Position numbers and translations under genes: made by a program. This document shows, piece by piece, positions 1-5,594 of a DNA stretch of 9,834 nt (position 1 is the first letter of the stretch; the number at the start of each line of letters is the position of its first letter). The DNA lies in assembly GCA_905236195.1 (NCBI GenBank), contig CAJOOX010000170.1, positions 1-9,834 on the forward strand. Direction: 5' to 3'. The DNA comes from an uncultured Bacteroidales bacterium (GTDB lineage: Bacteria; Bacteroidota; Bacteroidia; Bacteroidales; UBA3663). The notes under the pieces were generated by a model that saw only the letters and a list, made by a program, of their open reading frames with translations, searched no databases and was not told where the DNA came from.

Positions 1-556
1 CCTTGGCCGTCTTGAAGTTATAGGAAATCTGCTTCGTCTCATATTCGCCGCTGTTGTCCTTGAACACCGGGGCGCCCTTCCATTTGCCGGTCGTGGTGTC
101 TTTCGTGCCCACGGCATGCACGATGCTCGAGTCCAGCGACATGTTGATTTGTTCTGCCGTGAGGTTGATGTCGTTGTAGGTCACCTCCGACGAGCCGTAC
201 AGATGGGCGATATTGCCCATTTCGAACACCAGCGAGTCCGTAGCCTTATAGTTCACGGTGGCATCCAGTCCCGATTTGTTGCGGCTGGCCACAGGTTCCG
301 TCTGGAGCGAATCCTGAACGGTCGAGTCGGCCGCCAGGGTTGCGTTTCGCAGCGTGTCGGCATGGGATGCCGCACTCTGAAGCGTGTCGGCTTCGGCAAC
401 GGCAGCACGCAGGCTCTCCGGCGAGAGTGTCTCAACAGGCACAAGCGGCAACGCCTGACCTACCGAGTCCTGCAGAGGGTGTGCCTCCGTCAGAGCTGTA
501 GCCAAGTACATTACCAGCAACACCATTGCCGCATATATAGAGAGATGCTTGCGCAT
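1..556 (-). CDS. lptD: LptD-type LPS assembly outer-membrane protein, N-terminal part (runs off left edge)
   Basis: LptD is the outer-membrane barrel that, with its partner lipoprotein, inserts lipopolysaccharide into the outer leaflet. Read on the minus strand from the ATG at 556-554, 185 codons are visible with no stop before the window edge. Residues 1-25 look like a signal peptide (MRKH, a hydrophobic stretch, then ATALTEA). Residues about 40-95 are a low-complexity Ala/Asp/Ser/Thr linker with repeated ADTL/ADS units. From about residue 98 an OstA/LptA-like beta-strand domain begins (VNYKATDSLVFEMG, HLYGSSEVTYNDINLTAEQI, GAPVFKDNSGEYETKQISYN). This is the periplasmic domain that precedes the barrel in Bacteroidales LptD. 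The barrel lies outside the window, so a shorter OstA-only protein is possible, but the linker and strand pattern favour LptD. It has its own promoter just upstream. Confidence 0.82.
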   Translation of the reverse strand, partial: MRKHLSIYAAMVLLVMYLATALTEAHPLQDSVGQALPLVPVETLSPESLRAAVAEADTLQSAASHADTLRNATLAADSTVQDSLQTEPVASRNKSGLDATVNYKATDSLVFEMGNIAHLYGSSEVTYNDINLTAEQINMSLDSSIVHAVGTKDTTTGKWKGAPVFKDNSGEYETKQISYNFKTAK

Positions 557-583
557 ACCTGTAGATTCAAATTATATCAGGTG

Positions 584-615
584 CAAAGATAGTGTTTTTT
601 TGGAATATAGACAAC
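584..615 (-). promoter_or_regulatory. Bacteroidota-type promoter for the lptD-like gene
   Basis: On the minus strand the -7 element TATCTTTG lies at 591-584. A -33 element GTTG lies at 615-612, separated by 20 bases, which matches the TTTG-N19/20-TAnnTTTG layout of Bacteroidota primary sigma promoters. The sequence after the -7 box is CACCTGATATAA, and the start codon follows 27 bases downstream of the -7 box. Confidence 0.8.
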
Positions 616-688
616 GTTTTCACAAACTTTCTGATATTTTAAGGCAGTTTTTATGTTTTTCGTCCCCTTTTCTTCTCCTTTTCCCATG

Positions 689-709
689 AAAAAAGCAACT
701 CCCGATTGC
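689..709 (-). terminator. Weak intrinsic terminator candidate after the DUF4491 gene
   Basis: On the minus strand GCAAT (709-705) can pair with GTTGC (699-695), with one G-U pair and a five-base loop, and is followed by six T (694-689). It sits about 90 bases after the DUF4491 stop. The stem is only five pairs, so termination here is tentative. Confidence 0.35.
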
Positions 710-798
710 AATTCTCATTTACTTTAGTGCCGTGCTTTCATTCCACAAAGCATGCGTACAATATCTCGTCCTCTCCGCAACATTTTTCCCCCACTCGT

Positions 799-1095
799 TC
801 AATAATCGTTGCGTTTGGGGTTCTTGGGGAACCATCCCTTGCGGACACGTTCTCGTTGCTGGAAGATTTCAAGGATGCTCCACAGACAGGAACAGCCGAC
901 AACACCGAGAACGGCGCTGCCGATGATTGACTCGACATATAGGCTGCACACCAGAAACAGAAGACCTGCGACAAGGAACCACCACCAACATCGCACGCCG
1001 AAATAATATTCGGCTTTAATGACGATAGGATGAAACATTCCGATGGTCAGGAATGTTGAAACTGCTATGAGAATACCGCTCCACTGAATTGTCAT
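799..1095 (-). CDS. DUF4491 family small inner-membrane protein
   Basis: This 98-residue membrane protein has unknown function. I recognise it as DUF4491, a short family seen mainly in Bacteroidota. It has three hydrophobic segments at about residues 5-22, 36-53 and 55-76. The family's conserved parts are visible: FHPIVIKAEYYFG (21-33), CWWWF (36-40), and a basic C-terminal tail ERVRKGWFPKNPKR (82-95), presumably cytoplasmic. Its ATG at 1095-1093 overlaps the TGA of the upstream ACT-domain gene in an ATGA arrangement, so the two are very probably translated together. No biochemical role can be read from the sequence; the coupling suggests a link to whatever the ACT protein senses. Confidence 0.85.
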   Translation of the reverse strand: MTIQWSGILIAVSTFLTIGMFHPIVIKAEYYFGVRCWWWFLVAGLLFLVCSLYVESIIGSAVLGVVGCSCLWSILEIFQQRERVRKGWFPKNPKRNDY

Positions 1096-1511
1096 AGGCC
1101 TGCGTTGGAATTAAGTTCGTTGAGTTCGTAACGGTGCATCACAGTAGTGAGACGCTCCATATCGGCCGCACGCATTATCGCCTGCGAGAGGCCTTTATAC
1201 TGGAAAGCATAGAGGAAATCGAGATTTACACTGTTGTCGTTGAGCCAGCGCAGTACCTTGCTCATCGAACCGCGTTCGTTGGGTACGTTGAGACAATAGA
1301 CGTCGGTGAGTTCAACCTGAAGGCCGGCTGCTGCAAAAGCCTCTTGAGCCAAATGGACATCGTCAACGATGAGACGCAGAATTCCGTGTCCGTGATAGTC
1401 GTTGATACTGTAGGACAGAATGTTGACGCCGGCATTGGCCAGGAGTTGGAAAACCTGCCACGTTGCTCCCGTCTGATCCTGTAGCTTGATGCTGAGTTGT
1501 TTGATGATCAT
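1092..1511 (-). CDS. Tandem ACT-domain protein (small-ligand sensor)
   Basis: This is a 139-residue soluble protein made almost entirely of two ACT domains, at about residues 3-66 (IKQLSIKLQDQTGATWQV, then AGVNILSYSIND) and 70-135 (VYCLNVPNERGSMSKVLRWL, then NSVNLDFLYAF). ACT domains bind small ligands, usually amino acids, and normally dimerise. There is no catalytic domain, so it is likely a stand-alone sensor or regulatory subunit. By family knowledge, similar tandem-ACT proteins of Bacteroidota often sit beside phenylacetate-CoA ligase genes; none is visible here. Instead it is coupled to the DUF4491 membrane protein through a 4-base overlap. Two candidate promoters lie upstream on the minus strand. 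Ligand and target are unknown. Confidence 0.88.
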   Translation of the reverse strand: MIIKQLSIKLQDQTGATWQVFQLLANAGVNILSYSINDYHGHGILRLIVDDVHLAQEAFAAAGLQVELTDVYCLNVPNERGSMSKVLRWLNDNSVNLDFLYAFQYKGLSQAIMRAADMERLTTVMHRYELNELNSNAGL

Positions 1512-1536
1512 AAGTAAACTATTAAAGAAGTAGTGT

Positions 1537-1571
1537 CAAATATATGCCCGAAGTTGACTCCGAAGGCCAAA
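1537..1571 (-). promoter_or_regulatory. Possible second promoter P2 for the ACT-DUF4491 unit
   Basis: A second minus-strand -7 match, TATATTTG, lies at 1544-1537, closer to the start codon. The nearest TTTG (1571-1568) is 23 bases upstream, longer than the usual 19-21, so this promoter is less certain than P1. Confidence 0.4.
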
Positions 1572-1579
1572 AGTTGCGG

Positions 1580-1610
1580 CAAAGATACGAAATTTTTCGG
1601 ACAGATGCAA
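1580..1610 (-). promoter_or_regulatory. Promoter P1 for the ACT-DUF4491 unit
   Basis: On the minus strand the -7 element TATCTTTG lies at 1587-1580 and a -33 TTG at 1610-1608, with a 20-base spacer. It would give a leader of about 60 bases before the ATG at 1511. The spacer holds a short palindromic run CGAAATTTTTCG at 1588-1599. Confidence 0.7.
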
Positions 1611-1626
1611 GTTTTTTGCCAAAAAT

Positions 1627-1658
1627 TTTCGCGTTTCGGAAAATATTCCTTATCTTTG
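1627..1658 (+). promoter_or_regulatory. Promoter for the YhcH-family lipoprotein gene
   Basis: The -7 element TATCTTTG lies at 1651-1658 and is followed by CACCCGAATAAA. At the expected distance (20-base spacer) the -33 position reads TTTC (1627-1630), one base off TTTG. An inverted repeat ATTTTC (1625-1630) / GAAAAT (1639-1644) overlaps the -33 element. The promoter is divergent from P1 of the ACT gene. Confidence 0.7.
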
Positions 1659-1681
1659 CACCCGAATAAACCGTTTACAGA

Positions 1682-2308
1682 ATGAAAAATCTTTCAGTTC
1701 TGACCCTGATCGGGGTCGCTGCCCTGGCCCTCGTTTCGTGCGGCACACAGAAGAATGCCGCATCGAAGGCCTATACGTGGTATGAAAGCAAAAGCTGGCA
1801 ACAGGGATTCCCCGTTGACGGCTATGATGCCATGGATGTGGCCACATTCTATGACCAGTACCAGAAGGCGCCCGCCATGTACGACAGCATCTTCGCCTGG
1901 CTGGCCGAAATTCATCCCAAAGCCACCAGCCTGCCGGCGCAGAAGAATGTGATGACCTGGAGCCACGCTACTGCCCACATCCAGGACCTGGAACTCCGTC
2001 CGCTGGATAAATGCAAGTTCGAGCAACACCGCGAACACATCGACCTGCAATGGGATGTGACGGGTGCTGAACGCTACGGCATGGTGCGCGACACAGCCCT
2101 GCTCATTCCCACCAACGACTACAACGCCAAGAAGGATGTGCAGAACTTCCGCCTGCGCGAACCCGAAAAGGACAACTACTATCAGGCCAGCTCCGTGCCC
2201 GGCAAGTTTTTTCTCTTCTTCCCCGGAGATATCCATCGTCCGTGTCAGATTGGAAACCGGCCTGAAACGGTGCGGAAAATCGTCGTAAAACTCGAATATC
2301 TGCACTAA
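1682..2308 (+). CDS. YhcH/YjgK/YiaL (DUF386) family lipoprotein
   Basis: The 208-residue protein belongs to the YhcH/NanQ/EbgC-like cupin family, whose studied members act on sugars (NanQ is reported as a sialic acid anomerase). Residues 1-20 form a lipoprotein signal with lipobox LVSC, acylated Cys20, so this copy is exported and membrane-anchored instead of cytosolic. Residues about 38-75 (SKSWQQGF, then FYDQYQKAPAMYDSIFAWL) match the N-terminal part typical of Bacteroidota homologues. The cupin core shows FEQHREHIDLQ (113-123) with candidate metal ligands Glu114, His116 and Asp121, Glu130 in TGAE, and FFPGDIHRPCQ (179-189) with His185. It likely acts on a sugar in the periplasm; the substrate is not evident. 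A TAnnTTTG promoter precedes it. The repeat lipoprotein 46 bases downstream has no clear promoter of its own, so cotranscription is likely. Confidence 0.87.
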   Translation: MKNLSVLTLIGVAALALVSCGTQKNAASKAYTWYESKSWQQGFPVDGYDAMDVATFYDQYQKAPAMYDSIFAWLAEIHPKATSLPAQKNVMTWSHATAHIQDLELRPLDKCKFEQHREHIDLQWDVTGAERYGMVRDTALLIPTNDYNAKKDVQNFRLREPEKDNYYQASSVPGKFFLFFPGDIHRPCQIGNRPETVRKIVVKLEYLH

Positions 2309-2354
2309 TCTGTCAGCAACCAATTATAAGCTTAAAAACAAATAATTTTCCAAG

Positions 2355-3434
2355 ATGAAAAAGATTCTTTTCGCAAGCGCATTCTGCGCTACCCTTTTTG
2401 CCACCTACAGCTGTGGTGGCGGCAGTGAGAAGGCCGAGGCTACCGAGCCTGCTCCTGATGCAGTGGTATGGGCCGACACGATGACTTTCGAAGTGGGTTA
2501 TCTGGGCAATGCCAACAACAAAATCTATGTTGACGTACAGGGCTACGGCGCCGACGGCAAACTCGCCCTCGTTGACAAATTCGAAATGAAGGACGGCAAA
2601 TGCCTGAAGATCGGCCAGATCATCTACAAAAACGGTCAGCCCGTCTATGGCAAGGATCTCGAGGGCGACAAGATCGTCGGTACTGACGTTTTCACCTACG
2701 ACGCCAACGGCAATCTGACCGAAGAAGTGCAGTCCGTATGGGACAGCGAACGCAACAAGGTGGAACCCTCTGTGAAGTATGCCTATACTTATGACGCCAA
2801 CGGCAATGTGACCGCCATCAAGGAGAGCACCTATGCCAACCTGCGCTGGAACCCCGGTTACGAATGGACTTACATCTACGACGAACAGGGCCGCGTAGCC
2901 GAACGCAAGGACTATATCAGCGACAGCGGCGACCGCAGAAACTCCTGCTGGTACACCTACAAGTGGAACGGCCAGAACCAGCTCGAACAGCTCGACTTCT
3001 ACTTCTACGACATCAAGAAGGGCAAACTGAAACATGACTCCAAGACCCTCTACACCTACAATGCCGCAGGCCAGGTGGCAGAGGAGACCGTGATGCGTCA
3101 CAAGAATACCACGAAGCGTGAAGTCGTCAATTCGCGCCTGTACATCAAGGAGTACAACGACAAGGGTCAGCTCACCGGCGAGGCCACACAATACTGGCAC
3201 GACAAAACCTGGAACGCCCAGGACAACAAGATATACACTTACGATGAGGCCGGCCGTCTGAAAGAGGCCCAGTTCATCTCAGCCATCCAGACCAACAAGG
3301 GTATGCACATGGACAAGACCACCTACAGCTACCCCGCCGGCAGCAAGACTCCCGCCGCCGCAGCTCCCGCTCCATCTGTAAAGCCCGTCATCAACCTCGG
3401 GGACAAGCACCGCACCTCTCCTGAGGACGAATAA
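2355..3434 (+). CDS. Lipoprotein with RHS/YD-like repeats
   Basis: The 359-residue protein has no assigned function. Residues 1-20 are a lipoprotein signal ending TYSC (Cys20), followed by a GGGS spacer and acidic linker. From about residue 110 it is built from degenerate YD/RHS-like units of the form aromatic-x-Y-(D/N)-x-x-G-(N/Q/R)-hydrophobic: FTYDANGNL (113), YTYDANGNV (144), YIYDEQGRV (173), YTYKWNGQNQL (200), YTYNAAGQV (233), EYNDKGQL (266) and YTYDEAGRL (294). Spacing is about 26-33 residues, suggesting a curved beta-sheet or shell-like fold. Residues 334-343 are an Ala/Pro-rich stretch before a polar tail. There is no toxin or protease domain, so it is not a full RHS toxin; a surface or periplasmic binding role is a guess. 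TatD follows two bases after its stop. Confidence 0.75.
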   Translation: MKKILFASAFCATLFATYSCGGGSEKAEATEPAPDAVVWADTMTFEVGYLGNANNKIYVDVQGYGADGKLALVDKFEMKDGKCLKIGQIIYKNGQPVYGKDLEGDKIVGTDVFTYDANGNLTEEVQSVWDSERNKVEPSVKYAYTYDANGNVTAIKESTYANLRWNPGYEWTYIYDEQGRVAERKDYISDSGDRRNSCWYTYKWNGQNQLEQLDFYFYDIKKGKLKHDSKTLYTYNAAGQVAEETVMRHKNTTKREVVNSRLYIKEYNDKGQLTGEATQYWHDKTWNAQDNKIYTYDEAGRLKEAQFISAIQTNKGMHMDKTTYSYPAGSKTPAAAAPAPSVKPVINLGDKHRTSPEDE

Positions 3435-3436
3435 CA

Positions 3437-4255
3437 ATGCTGGTTGACACACATTGTCACCTGACCGACAAACCGTTCGACGCAGACCGTGAAAGCTGCG
3501 TCGAACGCTGTTTAAGGGCAGGTGTCAGTCGCATCGTAGTGGCCTGTTGCGACGAAACTGAGATCTCACCCATCCGGAATTTCTGCGAAAGTCACCCCGG
3601 CTTCGCCTTCCCTACCATTGGCATCCATCCCGAAAACATGGCCGCCGATGTGGAGGCCCAGTTCGAAACCATCCGAAAAGCTTATGCCTGCCACAACGAC
3701 TGGGCTGCAATCGGTGAAATCGGAATCGACCTGCATTGGGACAAAACGCGGCTTGACGAACAGAAACGTGTGCTTACCTTGCAATGGCAGCTCGCCATTG
3801 ACGAAGACCTCCCCGTTCTGCTGCATGTGCGCGATGCCATGCCCCAGCTATTGGACATGCTCCCTTATTTTAAAAGGTATAGCGAAGAGAGGGGCCGCCG
3901 TCTGCGGGGTATCCTCCATTGCTACAGCGGTACGTGCGACGAGGCAGACGAAGCCCTGCGCTGGGGTGACTTTCTGTTCGGTATCGGCGGCACGCTGACC
4001 TACAAAAAGAGCCTGGTGCCCGACGTGGCCCGGCACGTCGGACTCGACCGCATCGTGCTTGAAACCGACTCGCCCTACCTTGCGCCCATACCCCATCGCG
4101 GACACAGAAACGAGCCGTCCTATACAGCCCTGACCGCTGATGCCCTGGCCGCAATCTTAGGCGTCAGCCACGACAAAATAGCACAAGTTACAACGCAAAA
4201 TGCGGCAAAATTGTTCCGTTGGGAATTAAAAGATGTTAAAAACAGCGTTTTTTGA
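3437..4255 (+). CDS. tatD: TatD-family metal-dependent DNase/hydrolase
   Basis: This 272-residue TIM-barrel hydrolase belongs to the TatD family, whose members are metal-dependent nucleases (3'-5' DNase activity in E. coli TatD; other members implicated in D-aminoacyl-tRNA or RNA processing). The metal-binding set is complete: DTHCH (4-8, His6 and His8), GEIGID (93-98, Glu94), LLHVRDA (128-134, His130), HCYSG (161-165, His161) and ETDSPYLAP (209-217, Asp211). The motifs GIHP (62-65) and RGHRNEP (221-227) are also present. Length is normal for the family and there is no signal peptide, so it is cytosolic. It starts two bases after the repeat lipoprotein and is probably read from the same message. 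The final codons and TGA lie inside the left arm of an inverted repeat. Confidence 0.93.
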   Translation: MLVDTHCHLTDKPFDADRESCVERCLRAGVSRIVVACCDETEISPIRNFCESHPGFAFPTIGIHPENMAADVEAQFETIRKAYACHNDWAAIGEIGIDLHWDKTRLDEQKRVLTLQWQLAIDEDLPVLLHVRDAMPQLLDMLPYFKRYSEERGRRLRGILHCYSGTCDEADEALRWGDFLFGIGGTLTYKKSLVPDVARHVGLDRIVLETDSPYLAPIPHRGHRNEPSYTALTADALAAILGVSHDKIAQVTTQNAAKLFRWELKDVKNSVF

Positions 4256-4281
4256 CATCTGAACATATCATTGTCAAAAAA
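4248..4281. repeat. Inverted repeat spanning the tatD stop codon, upstream of the exb promoter
   Basis: TTTTTTGACA (4248-4257) is perfectly complementary to TGTCAAAAAA (4272-4281), giving two 10-base arms and a 14-base loop. The left arm includes the tatD TGA. The right arm continues as a run of ten A that ends just before the -7 element of the exb operon. The geometry is not a normal terminator because the 3' side is A-rich; it may be an operator, a curved A-tract, or chance. Confidence 0.5.
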
Positions 4282-4287
4282 AAAACG

Positions 4288-4295
4288 TAACTTTG
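4288..4295 (+). promoter_or_regulatory. -7 element of the exbB operon promoter
   Basis: TAACTTTG matches TAnnTTTG, and is followed by CGGCA and a roughly 50-base A/T-rich leader before the exbB start. No good TTTG lies 19-21 bases upstream (the only TTG, at 4272 region, is too close), so the -33 element is weak or replaced by the A10 tract and inverted repeat. Confidence 0.6.
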
Positions 4296-4302
4296 CGGCA
4301 TG

Positions 4303-4337
4303 ATTTATTAACCCTTTTTATTTATTAACAAATTAAC
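4303..4337 (+). repeat. Direct repeats in the exbB leader
   Basis: ATTTATTAAC occurs at 4303-4312 and again at 4320-4329, a period of 17 bases, followed by a third partial copy ATTAAC at 4332-4337. These lie in the predicted untranslated leader, directly before the start of exbB at 4349. The role is unknown; an unstructured A/T-rich leader may simply help ribosome loading where no Shine-Dalgarno sequence exists. Confidence 0.5.
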
Positions 4338-4348
4338 AAAACAACTCA

Positions 4349-5065
4349 ATGAAAAAATTTTTCATGACGCTGTCAGCTATTGCATTGGCAGCACCTGTAT
4401 TTGCACAGGAGGTTGAGGAAGAAAGCACAAGCTTCCACCACGTCCTCAAAACTTACTTCATCGACGGTGGTCCCGGCTTCATGGCCCTCATCGCATTGGC
4501 CCTCGCTCTGGGTATGGCATTCGTTATCGAGCGTATCATCTACCTGAACCTCGCTGAGGTTAACACAAAGAAGCTCGTAGAAGAGGTTACTTCTGCCGTT
4601 GAGCAGGGCAACATCGACGAGGCTCTCGAAATCTCCAAGAAGACCCGCGGCCCCATCGCCGAAGTATTCGCTCAGGCTCTCATCCGTACAAAGGACGGCC
4701 AGGATCTCGATGCTATCGACAAGGCTATCGCTTCTTACGGTTCGCTGAAGTCTTCCGCCCTCGAGACCAACCTCTCCTGGATTACCCTCTTCATCGCAGC
4801 TGCTCCTTCTCTCGGATTCCTTGGTACAGCCGTAGGTATGGTACAGGCCTTCGATGACATCGTTAAGGCAGGTGATATTTCTCCTACAGTCGTTGCTGCA
4901 GGTATGAAGGTGGCCCTTATCACAACTATCGGTGGTATCATCGTAGCCATCCTTCTCCAGATCTTCTACAACTACCTCTTGGCTAAGGTTGAAGGCATCG
5001 TGAGCGATATGGAGGAAGCTTCTATCGACCTCGAGGACAGCATCATCCGCTACAAGAGCAAATAA
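4349..5065 (+). CDS. exbB: MotA/TolQ/ExbB proton channel family protein
   Basis: The 238-residue inner-membrane protein forms, by family knowledge, the pentameric proton channel that works with ExbD to energise TonB. Residues 1-19 resemble a cleavable signal peptide (MKKFFMTLSAIALAAPVFA). Membrane segments lie at about 43-64, 143-165 and 186-212, with a cytoplasmic helical region (about 65-140) between the first two. The family hallmark LGFLGTAVGMVQAF (155-168) contains Thr160, and segment three (VALITTIGGIIVAILL) holds Thr192/Thr193, the kind of polar residues that line the channel. It is the first gene of a four-gene operon with an unnamed membrane protein and two ExbD proteins. A TolQ- or motor-type role cannot be excluded, but ExbB is most likely. 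Confidence 0.9.
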   Translation: MKKFFMTLSAIALAAPVFAQEVEEESTSFHHVLKTYFIDGGPGFMALIALALALGMAFVIERIIYLNLAEVNTKKLVEEVTSAVEQGNIDEALEISKKTRGPIAEVFAQALIRTKDGQDLDAIDKAIASYGSLKSSALETNLSWITLFIAAAPSLGFLGTAVGMVQAFDDIVKAGDISPTVVAAGMKVALITTIGGIIVAILLQIFYNYLLAKVEGIVSDMEEASIDLEDSIIRYKSK

Positions 5066-5102
5066 TCCCCACTCATTTACCCTATAACAAAGAAACCCTA
5101 TT

Positions 5103-5585
5103 ATGCAGAAAAAGAAAATCACTCTTTCCACCATTGCTCTTTGGGTTCTCTTTGCAGTCACACTCGTCCTCTTCGTTGTCTTCTTTGCAGGACCTCAGGC
5201 TGAGTATGCACTTTCAACACAGGGAACCACTGAGACATCGGCCATTCTTGACCCTTATCTCTATTGGGTATATGTTGTGGTTGGTCTTGGCATCCTTCTC
5301 CTCATCGTCTTCGCTATCAAGTCGGTTCTTCTCGGCTTCCAGCGTGACGCCAAGGGTACCACCCAGGGCCTGATTACAATCGCTGCTTTCGTTATCCTCT
5401 TCGCGGTTTGCTATTTCGTCAGCCCCGCTACCGAGTATAACAAGATTGTCAGCGGTGAAAACATTCACTACGATGCTTCGGAAATGAAAATGATCGACAT
5501 GTGGCTGTATTCTATCTACGCCCTTGTTGTCGTCACTTTCGTCCTCATCATCGGCTTCGGTGTAAAGAACCTCATCAAAAAATAA
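5103..5585 (+). CDS. Unnamed four-helix membrane protein in the exb operon
   Basis: I do not recognise a named family for this 160-residue protein. It has four hydrophobic segments at about residues 10-29, 52-75, 88-106 and 133-153. The basic N-terminus (MQKKK), the basic middle loop (K73, R81, K84) and basic C-terminus (KNLIKK) place both ends inside and two acidic loops (30-51, 107-132) in the periplasm. The two halves look related: PQAEY (31-35) and PATEY (108-112) begin the outer loops. Asp50, Leu53, Tyr54, Tyr57, Phe70 and Lys73 of the first half line up without gaps with Asp132, Leu135, Tyr136, Tyr139, Phe152 and Lys155. It lies 37 bases after exbB and 9 before the first exbD, so it is probably a partner or assembly factor of the proton-channel complex. 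That role is inferred from position only. Confidence 0.8.
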   Translation: MQKKKITLSTIALWVLFAVTLVLFVVFFAGPQAEYALSTQGTTETSAILDPYLYWVYVVVGLGILLLIVFAIKSVLLGFQRDAKGTTQGLITIAAFVILFAVCYFVSPATEYNKIVSGENIHYDASEMKMIDMWLYSIYALVVVTFVLIIGFGVKNLIKK

Positions 5586-5594
5586 GACTTAACT

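Larger units (their letters stand above)
557..798. other. Intergenic region between DUF4491 gene and lptD-like gene
   Basis: This 242-base stretch holds the lptD promoter at its left end and a weak minus-strand terminator candidate at 689-709. The plus strand carries a pyrimidine-rich run at about 664-685. Short open frames starting at 706, 732 and 738 have no recognisable product, conflict with DUF4491 or lack a promoter, so I do not call a gene here. Confidence 0.6.

Noticed and set aside
116..592. Plus-strand 158-codon open frame opposite the lptD-like gene
   Set aside because: It lies antisense to a convincing LptD reading frame with signal peptide and promoter, has an arginine/cysteine-rich shadow-like composition, and has no recognisable domain or promoter.
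686..727. Tiny plus-strand frame MKKATPDCNSHLL in the 557-798 gap
   Set aside because: Thirteen codons only, with no promoter or leader signal, and overlapping a possible terminator of the opposite strand.
1694..2323. Minus-strand 209-codon open frame opposite the YhcH-family gene
   Set aside because: It is antisense to a clear family member with signal peptide and promoter, and shows no domain of its own.
2329..2336. Palindrome TAAGCTTA between the two lipoprotein genes
   Set aside because: Eight bases of A/T-rich palindrome are expected by chance, and no promoter or T-tract accompanies it.
2313..3200. Minus-strand 295-codon open frame opposite the repeat lipoprotein
   Set aside because: Its hydrophobic, valine-rich sequence is the mirror of biased codon use in the sense gene. 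No promoter or family match is seen, and the sense strand encodes a lipobox and regular repeats.
4238..4252. AAAAAC-AGC-GTTTTT hairpin at the end of tatD as a terminator
   Set aside because: The stem is almost only A-T pairs, has a three-base loop and lies inside the coding sequence; too weak to call.
4373..5161. Minus-strand 262-codon open frame opposite exbB
   Set aside because: It is antisense to an unambiguous proton-channel gene; its acidic, leucine/cysteine-rich sequence matches nothing I recognise.
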